From positions 1 to 64,000 of the forward strand of contig RWJK01001250.1 in NCBI GenBank assembly GCA_004335835.1: DNA of 64,000 nucleotides, in the 5' to 3' direction. The notes below the pieces were generated by a model. It was given only the letters and a program-made list of their open reading frames with translations. It had not been told where the DNA came from and did not search any database. The position numbers and the translations under genes are program-made. Of the stretch, positions 53,936 through 64,000 are shown piece by piece (the first letter of the stretch is position 1; each line of letters opens with the position of its first letter). The stretch is from Scenedesmus sp. ARA3 (Eukaryota; Chlorophyta; Chlorophyceae; Sphaeropleales; Scenedesmaceae).

Positions 53936-54541
53936 CAGCTGGGAGAGGATGTTGTAGGGTTGTGTTGTTGATCCTCTGTAATGCTATGTTACATGTTGCT
54001 GTGGCATGCAATAAGCATATTGCAGTGATCCTCACAGGCTAGCAACAATGTGCATGTGCCAGCAAAGCCGTGACTAACATTACACCAATGAGCTTGACCA
54101 TTGCGGCTGTAGCAGTACAGTCTGCTGACGTACGATACGCCATACTGCCTCACCGCAGGTCAACATGTACCAGGGTGGCGGCCGCCCTGCTGCTGCTTCG
54201 TACAAGACGTACCTCACTGCTGATGCAGCACCCGGCAGGGCTGATGGCTATGGGCTGAGGGAGTGGCGGCATGACCCCTCCGGTGCACTGTGGAGCGTGA
54301 GTAGAACGAATTGATGTTGCAACCAACGGGTCAGGACTTCAGTGGAGTTTAGAGCCATTGTGTCCTCAGTGACACAGCATGTTCTGCTGCAGACTTACGG
54401 CATTGCTGGCTGGTAACGCAATAATGCATTGGCAAAAAGACCTCTCTTCACACATGAATACCAATGCATGTATTTGAGTATTCCTCAAGTGTGTGTTATA
54501 TTTTCCATGCCTGGCTGTGCAGCCTGTTGACGCCGCCTGGC

Positions 54542-54598
<57 letters not shown>

Positions 54599-56166
54599 GC
54601 AGTCCTGCCACAGCAGCAGCTGAGAAGGCACTGTTGGGCCTTACTGTAGCTGATGCCAGCTTGGCACTGTCATCTCTGTGGACTCGATGGCCTTGGATAT
54701 TTTTGTTGCATGCAATTTCAATCTGCCTGTCCGCCTGCATCTGCTGTGCAGCCTGATGCCTCCGGCTGGCGCAGCAGCAGTGGCACAGCAGCAGCAGAGA
54801 AGACGCTGCTTGGTCTTGCAGTAGCTGATGCCAGCTTGGCGTTGATCAATGGCGCGCTGCCTAGCAGCTTTGACGCGCAGCACAGCCCCGGCAGCTGGTG
54901 GATGGAGGCCATCTTCAAGGTAGGTCGCGTATGTTTGGGGAGTAGTGCTTTGATCCGGGTCCTTCGCGTGCTAATTTGTCGTGTTCTTGGCTGCAGTGCA
55001 GTCTTAACACCTGATGGGTGCAGGTGGGCTGCGCTCAATGTGGTCTAAACTGCATTTCACGTTACTGTTGCTGCATGTGGCAAATTTGCTGGCAGATGGA
55101 GGCCATCCTCACCATGTGCAGCAATCATGCTACTTGGTTGTTGCTGTGCCATCGGTACCTCATCCATATGTGTCTGGGTGCTGTTGTTATACGCAGCAAC
55201 AAGGCTCCCATGCGCGCCGCTGGGGCATGCTGCACCGCTTTGATGCCGGGCGCATAGCCAACACCAAAAGCATGAACGAAGACCTGACAGAGATCCCCAC
55301 CGAGCAGCTGCACAGCTGCAGCATCGACCCTGCAAGCATCGCCTGGCAGCCGCGGCGACAGGGGTGAGTTTGAGCATGGCCTTGGCCTGTTTGCGTGGTT
55401 GCTACTCTACTGTGCTGGAATGTGTGAAGCGCCCATTGCAGCTGCCGCGCTGGGTTGTGTTGTTGGCTATGTGCAGCTGAAAGTAAACCTAACAGACATC
55501 CCCACTGAGCAGCTGCACAGCTGCCACATTGACCCCACAAGCATCGCCTGGCAGCCGCGCCAACAAGGGTGAGTGAGGGTTATCTAGGCTGTGAGAGGGG
55601 CATGTCATTGCTGTTATGTGCAGCTTTGGCATTCATCGTGCCCTGTAAGTCCAGCACCGCTGTACACACTTTACTGTGCTTCCCTTGCAGTCTGAACTCT
55701 TCCCTTTTCCCGAGTGCACACACCACGCATCACTGTCTTGTTGTAGCTGCCTATACATTATACAAATACAAATACAACACAATGCCCTTCAAAGTAACCA
55801 GCAACCTGACTGAGTACACATTATTGCGCCGCTGCAAATGCTGTCACGTGTCTGCAGGAGCTTTGATGACATTGACAGCTTGTTTGCCACACAGCAGCAG
55901 CAGCAGCAGCGGCAGCAGCAGCAGCCGAGCTTCAACCGCCAGGGCACTGCCACCACCTTCACATATGACGAGCAGCAGCAGCTGACAAGGAGCACAGGGC
56001 CATGCACCTGGTCCAGTCAGCATGTTGTTGCCATGAATGCTGCTGCAAGAAAGCAGCAGCAGCAGCAGCAGCAGTTAGTGGTGCAGCTTGACTTACCCGA
56101 CTGGGGCTACAGTAGGCTGCCCGCAGATATCAGCCTTCTGACAGCAGCAGCAGCGGCCACTGCTGA

Positions 56167-56199
<33 letters not shown>

Positions 56200-56344
56200 T
56201 GGTGCAGCAGTGGTGTTTGAGCTGGGCACTGTGCTATCGAATGGCTCACTGGCGCGTTGGCTACTGCAGTATGATGCTGCTGGCGGCAGGCTGCTGCAGC
56301 GAGCAACATATGAGCTGTACCCTGCTGCTGATGCAGCTGCCTGA
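52435..56344 (+). CDS. Unrecognised multi-exon gene (5' end not resolved)
   Basis: I do not recognise the family. Firm in-frame exons: 53318-53531, 54159-54296, 54752-54919, 55197-55363 and 55858-56344. Good candidate upstream exons end at 52648 (KSVLLEAFETQIAQQQIPVL) and 53116 (VTARDNFAAACTLLGGFDT), but the frame across 52649-52990 is unclear. The firm part begins CFRGYVGTWTSFDMQ, then TPVFVDETVNFRLFRMEDPA, VNMYQGG, SYKTYLTADAAPGRADGYGL, EKTLLGLAVADASLALINGA, RRWGMLHRFDAGRIANTKSM, SFDDIDSLFATQ and LVVQLDLPDWGYSRLPADIS. The GTW.SFDM start recalls lipocalin-like plastid proteins (DUF3598 type), but this is a guess. After the stop at 56344 the next frame stays protein-like (LPETISRKEWGDDQMQYRWS) to a GTGAGT donor at about 56443, so a frameshift near 56335, real or in the assembly, may hide the true C-terminus. 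Confidence 0.6.
52846..52890 (+). repeat. CTG run before an acceptor in the unrecognised gene
   Basis: About ten CTG units followed by CTCTCTGCAG. Same placement as other CTG runs. Confidence 0.85.
53636..53680 (+). repeat. Copy of the 3' edge of the exon ending at 53531
   Basis: Repeats the bases encoding EDPAAMQ.HQ about 145 bases downstream. A fainter third copy of CAGCCATGCAGTGCGAGCAGGTGA is near 53837-53860. Confidence 0.82.
53889..53933 (+). repeat. CAG run of about 15 units
   Basis: Sense-strand CAG repeat inside an intron of the unrecognised gene, next to the third exon-edge copy. Confidence 0.9.
54520..54672 (+). repeat. Copy of the 5' part of the exon at 54752, with expanded CAG
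   Basis: Repeats the acceptor and the bases encoding D..WRSSS...AAAEK.LLGL.VADASLAL about 230 bases upstream. Here the Ser stretch is expanded into a run of about 17 CAG/AGC units (54543-54596). Confidence 0.88.
55478..55575 (+). repeat. Copy of the 3' edge of the exon ending at 55363
   Basis: Repeats the bases encoding L.DIPTEQLHSC.IDP.SIAW and the GGGTGAGT donor, about 200 bases downstream. Confidence 0.88.
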
Positions 56345-56483
56345 GACCATCAGCAGAAAGGAGTGGGGTGACGATCAGATGCAGTACCGGTGGAGTGCCG
56401 ACCGCTGCACCCAGATGCTGCTGGTGCAGCGGCTGCAGCATGTGAGTACGCATTATGTTGCATGCAATGATTGACCTGCAATG

Positions 56484-56515
56484 ATTGACTTGCTTGCACG
56501 TTGTACCAATTTAAT
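56484..56515 (+). repeat. Dispersed 32-base repeat (copy 2)
   Basis: Matches 37970-38001 with two substitutions. Confidence 0.6.
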
Positions 56516-57399
56516 ACTGCAGCCAGCTGGCACTTGAGCTGTGCCATCCGAGGCAATGGGCTGATGCCGCAGTGCTCTGTGCAGGAGGGAGTCTTTGCGG
56601 ACATATTTTTTTGAAGTCCAACATGCTACACTTGGCATGCGCTATTGACGGCAATGTTTCTGTCGCTGTGGTAACAACACATGTTCATGATGCAGGGGCT
56701 GGATCGGCATGCTTGGAAAGCGCACTTGGTATGTTACAGGCTGCAACTGACTAGTCCACGACATAGAAGGGATCCACTGAGAGGGTGCACCACCCTCAGA
56801 GGCTGTTAAGCTTTGAGAGGCAGCCCTCTACTACAGCGCCACACCATGCACATTTTCCACAAGAACAGCGCGGGACAGGCCCGGCTGCAGAAGCTGTTGC
56901 AACACAACATCACAGTACGCATAGTCCATTGCTGCACTTGGGCAGGCGACGATAGGCGGTAGCTGTGCAATTGTACGCCTGCTGACCACCAGGTCTGGTG
57001 ACAGCACGCTTACATGCAATCACTCTGTCAACAACACAACACCACATGTAGCACAAACCTGCTACATGCAGCCGCATGCAACTCAACAGCACACAAAACA
57101 TGCAGATCCTGCACAACAAAACATGCAGGTGCAGGTGACCTCTGACTTGCTGAATGGCACTTCCCAATCCACATGCTTAAGCGCTGCAGTGTTCCCAGGA
57201 TATCAGCTGGCTGCGCAACTGTCAGCAGCCCAGATGAAACAAACATGCAGCTGCAAGCCTCGGGGTGTGATCACATTTGCACTGCACACATGCCTGCCGC
57301 ACAATACAATGAAACGTCTGCTCAGTAGGGCTGCAGCGGCTGCTGCAGCAAGCCTCCAGCGGCTCATCTCAAAATAATAACACATCAGCAGCTCGACAC

Positions 57400-57573
57400 G
57401 CAGCCAACCGTATGGGTAACCCCCACCTGCTGCCTGGTGAAGGCGGTGAGGGGGTCTGGGTGGTCTACCCCTCACCAATAGAGAGGCAATGATAGTCGTA
57501 GTTTCCGCTCCGTACGGGGCGCGGTTGCCGATGCTGATGACAAGGTATGGCTTACAAGAAGACTATTATTATT
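57400..57573 (+). mobile_element. SINE- or truncated LINE-like insertion with target-site duplication
   Basis: A 174-base stretch is bracketed by perfect 16-base direct repeats ATCAGCAGCTCGACAC at 57384-57399 and 57574-57589. It ends in a short ATT repeat (about 57564-57573), as many SINE and LINE 3' ends do. The interior (GGGGTCTGGGTGGTCTACCC, CCGTACGGGGCGC) is unlike the surrounding CAG-rich DNA. There is no coding capacity. The family is not identified. Confidence 0.7.
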
Positions 57574-57989
57574 ATCAGCAGCTCGACACCAAATGTAACA
57601 AGCACTCTTATGCTTACACCCTCAGCAGCTTGAGATGTGCTGCGGCTCCTCACAAAAACCAGGCCAGGTGAAGTATGTGGCCTTGGAATACGTTTCTTGT
57701 TGTTGCAAATCGTGTCACACATGAAGTATTGACAAGTTCATGCATCGCTGGGCTTCCAAATACACGCCCTTGCTGCTGCTTTCAGGCTCTTCCAATGTTA
57801 AAAGGTCCTGTGTTTGAAGATCTGTTGTGTCTCACAATGGTCACTGCTGCTGGCCACACCTCGAACAACACTCTGTGCTCATAGGCACTGCCCACACATG
57901 CACACATCAACATGATATGCAACCTCAACAACAGTCCATGCGTAGTTAGGTGCACATGGACAACAATGCAACCAAAACCTGCAACACTG

Positions 57990-58372
57990 CCAAGCGCTGT
58001 ATGCCAAGCGCTGTATGGAACATTGTGCCTCCAGCAGCCAGCCTACAGCGCCAGAGAGGCGGGCAGCAGCGGCTAGCTGCTGCTGCAGCCAAAACGAAGC
58101 AGCACACAACCAACAGCACCGCCTGACCAGCACACAGCGCTACCACCTGCTCAGCAGCAAGCAACCACCTGACTGCATCAAAGAGGTGGGCTGCAGCAGC
58201 TGGCGCCACAGCTGCAGTTTCTACTGATTCTCTGACACCCACCAGCCATTTCAAGCAACCAAGCAACCCACCTAGGCCACCAGTGAAGTAGGCTGCAGCG
58301 GCTGGCTGCTCAGCTGCTGTTTAAACTGACTCTCAGGCACCCACAGGCCATGGAAGCCGTATGGCACATTGT
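57990..58372 (-). repeat. Decayed tandem copies of the dioxygenase last-exon 3' end
   Basis: A clear copy at about 58305-58372 repeats the bases encoding [15 protein letters not shown]. Weaker copies at about 58144-58250 and 57990-58090 share the TCAGCAGCAAGCAACCACCTGACTGCATCA-type flank with the real 3' end near 58400. Spacing is about 140 bases. Confidence 0.75.
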
Positions 58373-58411
58373 GCTACCAGCAACCAGCCTGCTCCGCAGC
58401 AAACAACCGTC

Positions 58412-61400
58412 TTACTGCATGAGAGAAGTAGGCTGCAGTGGCTGGCTGGTGAGCTGCTGCTGGAACTGACACTCAGGCACCCACAGGCCATGGAAGCCGT
58501 ACGGCACCCGCTGCGGCAGCGCCACAACTGCCAGTGGCTGCTGCTGCATGGTGGCGGCATCCCACACCACGAGGCTGCTGCCGCTGCTGCTGCTGCCGCT
58601 GCTGCTGCTGCTGCTGCTGCCGCCGCCGCTGCTGCTGCTGCTGCTGCTGCTGGCGGTTTCATCATGTACGTATGTGACCAGGTACCCGTCGTCTTCGCTG
58701 GTACACTTAATGGGGTCCTCGTGCCTGCAGCAATTTTAAGAGGACAGTGATTTAGGAGTGGTTCCACAAATAACAGGTTTCACCTTGAGGAGCAGCAGGT
58801 AGCCGTCGTCTTTGCCGGCAGACATGGCAGGGTCCTCATGCCTGCAGCATAATCAAAGGCAAGCAGTTCTCAAAAGATACGTCAGGAGCCAGACACAGTT
58901 TGCCGATGTATCACAAGATAAGCTGGCATCCTCCCCAGCACATTCTGCGAGGTCCACATGCAGCAGTTACAGGCAAGCAGAGATTCACCGCGGCAGTGAG
59001 TGAGTGAGTTAGTGGCTACCCAGGCAGCTCTGCAGCTCCTGGGTAAGTTGAGGCTTGAAGGGTGTGTGTCCGTGGCACAAGAACTTGGAGCTTCACTCAC
59101 CTTGGGACGAAGACAGTCTCGCCGTTGTAGCAGCCTGGAGGCAGCTGAATCTTTGCCACCATCGCGTCACTCCCTTCAGGTGCCCACAGGTCCATCTTTG
59201 CCACGCCATCCCACTTCACGGCGGCACCAAAGCCAGTGACCATAGTGGCAACATACGCGTAGCGCTGCTTGCGGCCCACAAACCTGTGGCAAAAACAACG
59301 TGAGACAGTGTGGCAGATGGTTCACTTGCAGCAGCGTCAAAGTGGTGACCATCATGTCGACGTACGCGTAACGCTGCTTGCGGCCCACAAACCTATGAGG
59401 CAGGCAGTGCAAAGTGCTTTGTCAGGAGATAATGTATGTAGAGGCACATGTGTTTCGCAATGCTGGGGTGTGAGCAGGGACTTGCAAACTGGCTGTGTGT
59501 GCCAAGATACAGAAGCGAGCATGGCGCCAGCTGCCACACACTTCCAACCCCAGTGATGCATCAGTAGCATGTGCTGCTGATTGTGCAGCTGCTCGCCGTG
59601 CATACCGCGTTGCTCATGGTGCTCACGGTGTTGCTCACGGTGGGTTCTCACGGTGGGTTGATGGTTGGGAGGTCACCCGTAGTTGTCATCCGAAGTCTCC
59701 GTCGTCAAAACCTTGTGTGCAAACTATAGACTCAGGCACGGCATCACCTGTACAGCAGATTGTTTGCTTATCTGCGCAGCTCACCGTGGGTTGATGGTGG
59801 GGAAGTCCCCAGAGGTCTCCGTCATCAGAAACAAGATTCCAAAACCTCAGGCACGATATCACCTGTACAGCAGATTGTATGCCTATCTGGCAGCTCACCG
59901 TGGGTTGATGGTTGGGAAGTCGCCTGAGGTCTCCGTCATCAGCCGCAGCTCACCCACACGACGGCCGCTGCTGCTGCTGCTGCTGCTGCTGCTGTTTGGG
60001 TCCAGCGTGATGACTGCCAGGCGCGGCTGCTCTGCTGATGGGATGGCCCCCTCAGTGCGCGTGTCCAGGTTGAGGCTGATGCTCTCGCTGTGGCACACAA
60101 ACAGCTTCACCGTGCCATCAGCTTCCTCCCAAGCGTTGGCCACGTGGAAGGCCATGTGGGCAGGCAGGTCAAACCAAACCATGCCGGAGTCATCAGCAGC
60201 GCCACGCGGCAGCAGCCCCACCCTGCTGCCCTGCTCAGCTTTGAAGCTGAAGGGCAGGTTGCGCTGCTTCACCATGCGCTGCAGGCAGAGCAGTACCACA
60301 GGTGCAGGCGGAGTGCGGACAGGGGCAGAAAACGGTCAAAACAGAGCAACATGTTGTTTGTACCGCGCTGCACCTCGTGGCAGCAGCGCTCCCGTGCTGC
60401 CCTGCTCCAAATTGTAACTGAAGGGCAGACCAGCAGGTTGCACTGCTTGACCATGAACTATCCATAAACAAGCCCTGCAACCTGCTGGTCTGCCCTTCAA
60501 TTACAATTTGCATGCAGTGGACTTGAGGGAAATGGTATGAAATGCTGCTGCTGCTGCTGCTGCTGCTCCTGCTGCTGCTGCACGCTGCAGACACCTGCAC
60601 CGAAACACAACAACTGACAATCACCAGCATGGTACCGTGCTACAGACAGGCATCATCGCACCTCTCCATCGAAGCACAGGGGGTTGTCCATGAACACCAC
60701 CCAATTCTGTGTGATGGCAAAGTCATGCATCATGACTGGGCGCTTCATGTTGGCAGCACTGATGTCCAGGCTTGCTGTCAGGTCTCCTTTTGGGCCCAGC
60801 ACGCCATATGACACATACGGAGGCGCGTCAAAGGTGTAGCGGAAGAAGTGCAGCTCGCCTGCAGCCACATGTTACAAAAAGTGTTAGTAATAATGTTTAA
60901 ACTGACTGCGCAAGATGTGACAGCTGTGGGCTCTTTGTGGCCCAGCACGCCATATGACACGTATGGCCGCGCCTCAAAGTGTAGCGGAGAAGCTGGCTTG
61001 CAGTGCAATAACATGTTACATTGGTGTATGTAGCACCATGTATTTGAAGTGGCTGGGTGTGATGTGACAGCTGGGGCCGAACATAACAAGCGGCTCGCTT
61101 TAGATGCAAGCAGGGTATGGGGGAGCAAACACAAGGTGCCACTACAGATGACGCTACGCAAAAAGAAGAATAACATGTGCCCACCTGTCACCGGGTCCAG
61201 CTTGGGGTGTGCGGTGAACCCCCTCCCAACCGGGCCAGTCACAGCCACACGCCCCGAGCTCTCCACCAAGCCAACACACATCACTCTTGACGCATACGGC
61301 ATGTCTCCCTCAAGATGATGATTGTTAATTTTCAGATGCAAGCAGTCATTGGGAGAACGAAACATGCCAATGGCTACTACAGAACATGCCACATAATAAT

Positions 61401-64000
61401 ACAGGGAACAAAACACATGCCCACCTGTCACTGGGTCCAGCTTTGGGTGTGCAGTGAAGCTCCTGCCAACAGTGCCAGTCACAGCCACACGCCCCAAGCT
61501 CTCCACCAGCCCATCACACATCACTCTTAACGCATACGGCATGTCACCCTCATTCAAATTCAATCTTTCTTTTTAGAAGCAAGCAGTGAATGAGAGAGCG
61601 AAACACACAGATGGCACTACAGAACATGCTACATAACAGGGAGCTGAACATGTGCCCACCTGTCACGGGGTCCAGCTTTGGGTGGGCAGTGAAGCTCCTC
61701 CCAACAGCGCCCATCACAGCCACGCGCCCAACCAAACCACGACAATTTAAGACACACTGACAAACAACACACCCTCAAAACCAATGACAAGCCCGTTGCA
61801 ACCCACCTGTCACTGGGTCCAGCTTTGGGTGTGCAGTGAAGCTCCTCCCAACAGCGCCAGTCACAGCCACGCGCCCCAAGCTCGCCACCAGCCCAACACC
61901 ATTTGGATGCACCATTTAGATGCACGCAATAAATGCGAGAGCAAAACACACACAGATGGCACTACAGAACATGCTACACAACAGAGAACAAAACACATGC
62001 CCACCTGTCACTGGGTCCAGCTTTGGGTGTGCAGTGAAGCTCCTGCCANNNNNNNNNNNNNNNNNNNNNNNNNNNNNNNNNNNNNNNNNNNNNNNNNNCT
62101 GCCAACAGTGCCAGTCACAGCCACACGCCCCAAGCTCTCCACCAGCCCATCACACATCACTAGCACGCGGCATGTCACCCTCAACAGTAACCTGTATCCT
62201 CGACTGCAGGCAGTGTCTGATCAAGTCGCAAACAGCACCCCCAGGTGCATTACATCCACGACGACTACATATCAAAGCAGCAAACAATACCCACCTGTCA
62301 CTGGGTCCAGCTTTGGGTGTGCCGTAAAGCTGCGCCCAACCGCGCCAGTCACAGCCACACGCCCCAAGCTCTCCACCAGCCCATCACACATCACTCTTAA
62401 AGCATACGGCATGTCGCCCTCATTTAAAGCCAGCAGCCGGCCAGCATGGCAGGCCAGGGCCGTGTTGGCTGTGCCGCCGCCGGCGGTTTTGTCGACTATA
62501 CCCAGGGCGGTTTTAAAGCGCTCCAGGAAGATGAGCCCTAGGCCGCCGAGGCCCACGTAGTCGCCAAGCTTGAGGAACATTGGCCAGCCCGCAGCCGACT
62601 CCTGCAAGGAAGTTAATGAAAACACACAACATGGGATGTTGTTGTTTGACGTACGCACTACAGCGCACGCAATACAGCATTCAAGCATGTACGACAGCAG
62701 GCCACGCTGCTCAAGCTGATCGTGTAAAACACTTCTTAAACACTTCCCAAACATGTTGCTGCCCAAGGTTTGTGTGAATGTCATCTCAGCGAATACACTG
62801 CTGCCTTCAAGCCTCATTGCCCCACTTGAGCAGCAGCTGGGAGGGGTGTGCATGACTCGATGACGATTACAACAGTCCTTTTGCTTGAGCATGCCAAACA
62901 GACAGCCATGCTGCCTACCTGCGCCAGCTTGGCTGTCGGCACCCATCTGTTGGAGTACATGTTGCAGTACCTGGGAAGATTGCATTCAGAAGATGAAGTG
63001 ACAATTGCAGCCACTAGACGTAACAAGACCAATCAGCTGGCTCACCTGCGCCAGCCTGGCAGTGGGCACCCATCTGTTGCAGTAGGCGGCAGCGCCACCC
63101 TTCAGCCGCACAGCATGCACCATGCCGTCACCATCAAACCTGACGGCAGCAGCAGCAGCAGCAGTGTAAGGAAATTGACAGCAGCAGTAGTAGCAGCAGC
63201 AGCAGCAGCAGCAGCAGCACTGCATGCCCCACACCATGTCACCTCCTTAGCACACACAATCTGTGCTGCGCACACCTGCAACATGACCACTTGCTCTTGA
63301 CAGTGCGAGCTGCGTAAGCGGTGCGCAGCCGCAACAGCATCAACCCAACACACCACGCACCAGTGGTAACCTCCAAGCGGCTTCAGCAGGGGGTTGGGCC
63401 CCACCCGCAGAAACACGCCCGCAAGGCCTGCAGGAAGCTTGTCCAGCGAGCCACACAGCTGCGGCAGGCTGCTGCTGCTGCTGCTGCCATTGGTGTCTTT
63501 GCTGCTGTGGAATGTGTCTCGCTGCTGCTTCACATCATCATCAGCATCAGCACCAATGGCAGCAGGCTCAACATGACCATTTGCATGGCCGTTTGCAAGG
63601 CCGTTGGAATCGCCATTTTGTGCAGCATGATGCACGCCATTGCTGCCATCTCCTGCCGCTCCTGCTGCTGCTGCTGCCTTGCTGGCAGCAGCCTTCGCAG
63701 AGACTGCTGCTGTGCCGGCTGCTGTGCCGGCTGCTGTGACCAGTGGCAGGTTCACTGTGAAGACCTCGCTGAGCTGCGGAGCAAAGTTGCCTTGCAGGAA
63801 AGGCTGGCCCAGGTTGCCATTTGAGTAGGACAGCAGCCACTGCACCTGCTTCACTGCTTGCCTGTGGGTGCATGGAATCAGGCAGCAGCAGCAGCAGCAG
63901 CGGGAGGTCGAACATGCAGGACAGGCTGCCCCAGTATGCCTGCTGTTACAGCCAGGGCCTGCTGCTACAGCCAGTAAGCCTGCTGCTACAGCCGGCATGC
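58412..64000 (-). CDS. CCD: Carotenoid cleavage dioxygenase (CCD/NCED family), 5' end off the right edge
   Basis: These Fe(II) enzymes split carotenoids into apocarotenoids; the family includes the abscisic-acid and retinal-type enzymes. Exons in the window: 63361-63861, 63046-63139, 62295-62601, 60662-60858, 59899-60278, 59101-59283 and 58412-58724. Phases match throughout, giving about 658 residues, and at least one 5' exon lies beyond 63861. Hallmarks are [32 protein letters not shown] and the four iron-binding histidine regions [44 protein letters not shown] and [10 protein letters not shown]. Others are [23 protein letters not shown] and [11 protein letters not shown]. The N-terminal exon is Ala/Gly/Asn-rich between [12 protein letters not shown] and [11 protein letters not shown]. 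The last exon has a Ser/Gly run. The closest type within the family (CCD1, CCD4 or NCED) is not settled. Introns are crowded with exon-edge copies. Confidence 0.95.
58570..58652 (-). repeat. CTG/CCG triplet run inside the dioxygenase last exon
   Basis: Encodes a Ser/Gly-rich loop between HDETA and LVVWDAATM, in the region of the protein where family members have a variable loop. Confidence 0.85.
59340..59397 (-). repeat. Copy of the 5' edge of dioxygenase exon starting at 59283
   Basis: Repeats the acceptor-side bases and the code for [11 protein letters not shown] about 110 bases upstream of the real exon start. Confidence 0.88.
59640..59830 (-). repeat. Two copies of the 3' edge of dioxygenase exon ending at 59899
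   Basis: Blocks at about 59645-59692 and 59781-59828 repeat the bases encoding [12 protein letters not shown] with the CGGTGAGC donor (the second keeps it). Spacing is about 120 bases. Confidence 0.85.
60355..60445 (-). repeat. Copy of the 5' edge of dioxygenase exon starting at 60278
   Basis: Repeats the region encoding MVKQ..L..S...EQGS.GALL in altered form upstream of the real exon, within intron 4 as numbered in the window. Confidence 0.75.
60409..60509. repeat. 34-bp inverted repeat (hairpin)
   Basis: Arms 60409-60442 and 60476-60509 are reverse complements with one mismatch and a 33-base spacer. The arms contain GGGCAGACCAGCAGGTTGCA. One arm belongs to the exon-edge copy just described, so this is an inverted duplication of it. 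Confidence 0.9.
60905..60990 (-). repeat. Copy of the 5' part of dioxygenase exon starting at 60858
   Basis: Repeats the bases encoding [16 protein letters not shown] about 130 bases upstream of the real exon. Confidence 0.82.
61181..62190 (-). repeat. Five tandem copies of a histidine-ligand exon end in the dioxygenase
   Basis: The end of exon 62295-62601 (encoding [39 protein letters not shown] and the CAGGTGGG donor) recurs at about 61181-61312, 61421-61561, 61655-61733, 61803-61900 and 62001-62190 (the last is split by the gap at 62049-62098). Several copies keep open frames and high identity. Shared flank ACAGAACATG.TACA...AACA shows that intron sequence is part of the unit. Confidence 0.93.
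62918..62980 (-). repeat. Copy of the 3' edge of dioxygenase exon ending at 63046
   Basis: Repeats the bases encoding [11 protein letters not shown] and the CAGGTAGG donor about 120 bases downstream of the real donor. Confidence 0.88.
63190..63222 (-). repeat. Triplet run (CTG on the gene strand) in a dioxygenase intron
   Basis: CAG/GCA run of about eight units on the plus strand, in the intron upstream of the exon starting at 63139. A second short run is at 63145-63163. Confidence 0.8.

Larger units (their letters stand above)
56345..58411. other. Intergenic between convergent genes
   Basis: About 2 kb. It holds the possible continuation of the previous gene (to about 56443), a dispersed repeat (56484-56515), a retroelement-like insertion (57384-57589) and decayed copies of the dioxygenase last-exon end (about 57990-58370). 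The stretch 56520-57380 shows nothing I recognise. Confidence 0.5.

Noticed and set aside
58010..62190. Dioxygenase copies as separate paralogous genes
   Set aside because: Each copy covers only one exon edge plus intron. No second full set of exons exists, so they are partial duplications within one gene.

Overview
The window is nuclear DNA of a eukaryote, almost certainly a green alga (chlorophyte). The reasons are genes split by many short GT-AG introns, a thylakoid-shaping CURT1 gene with an N-terminal plastid-type extension, a plant-type carotenoid cleavage dioxygenase, a plant-type TIM23 and the ciliary gene IFT70. CAG/CTG triplet runs occur everywhere (poly-Gln/Ala/Ser in proteins, CTG runs in introns). 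Carrying IFT70 means the organism makes, or recently made, flagella. A Chlorophyceae (Scenedesmus/Chlamydomonas-type) source is my inference. Three 50-N scaffold gaps (12659-12708, 25688-25737, 62049-62098) all lie inside repeats.

Layout from left to right: folylpolyglutamate synthase (minus, 3' end off the left edge); CURT1 (minus); an ASCH-domain protein (plus); a cytochrome P450 (minus, 11 exons); a DEAD-box RNA helicase (plus, 10 exons); an unrecognised candidate secreted-protein locus (plus); a UVR+TPR protein (minus); the splicing factor SF3B6/p14 (plus); TIM23 (plus); an M43-type zinc metalloprotease (plus); IFT70 (plus, 14 exons); a 908-residue protein with a SAP-like C-terminus (plus); an unrecognised gene (plus); and a carotenoid cleavage dioxygenase (minus, 5' end off the right edge). 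For most genes I rebuilt the exon chain by hand. Every junction used has GT and AG, and each finished chain keeps frame from ATG to stop. The genes have no shared pathway; this is an ordinary gene-dense stretch of housekeeping, plastid, mitochondrial and ciliary genes.

The striking feature is how the introns and 3' flanks are built. Most genes carry extra, diverged, same-orientation partial copies of their own exon edges. A copy of an exon's 3' end (with its GT donor) lies downstream in the next intron. A copy of an exon's 5' start (with its AG acceptor) lies upstream in the preceding intron. A copy of a last exon's coding 3' end lies downstream of the stop codon. In six genes the last-exon end has been duplicated two to four times in tandem. 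In the helicase the motif V exon is present three times in one open frame. In the dioxygenase one histidine-ligand exon end is present six times. IFT70, the ASCH gene and the metalloprotease show none that I could see. A second pattern is long CTG runs on the sense strand directly in front of 3' splice sites.

Two probable mobile elements were found: a 174-bp MITE with 25-bp perfect pogo-like terminal inverted repeats and a TA target duplication inside a TIM23 intron, and a 174-bp SINE/LINE-tail-like insertion with an ATT tail and 16-bp direct repeats near 57.4 kb. No rRNA, tRNA, CRISPR or bacterial-type operon structure was seen.
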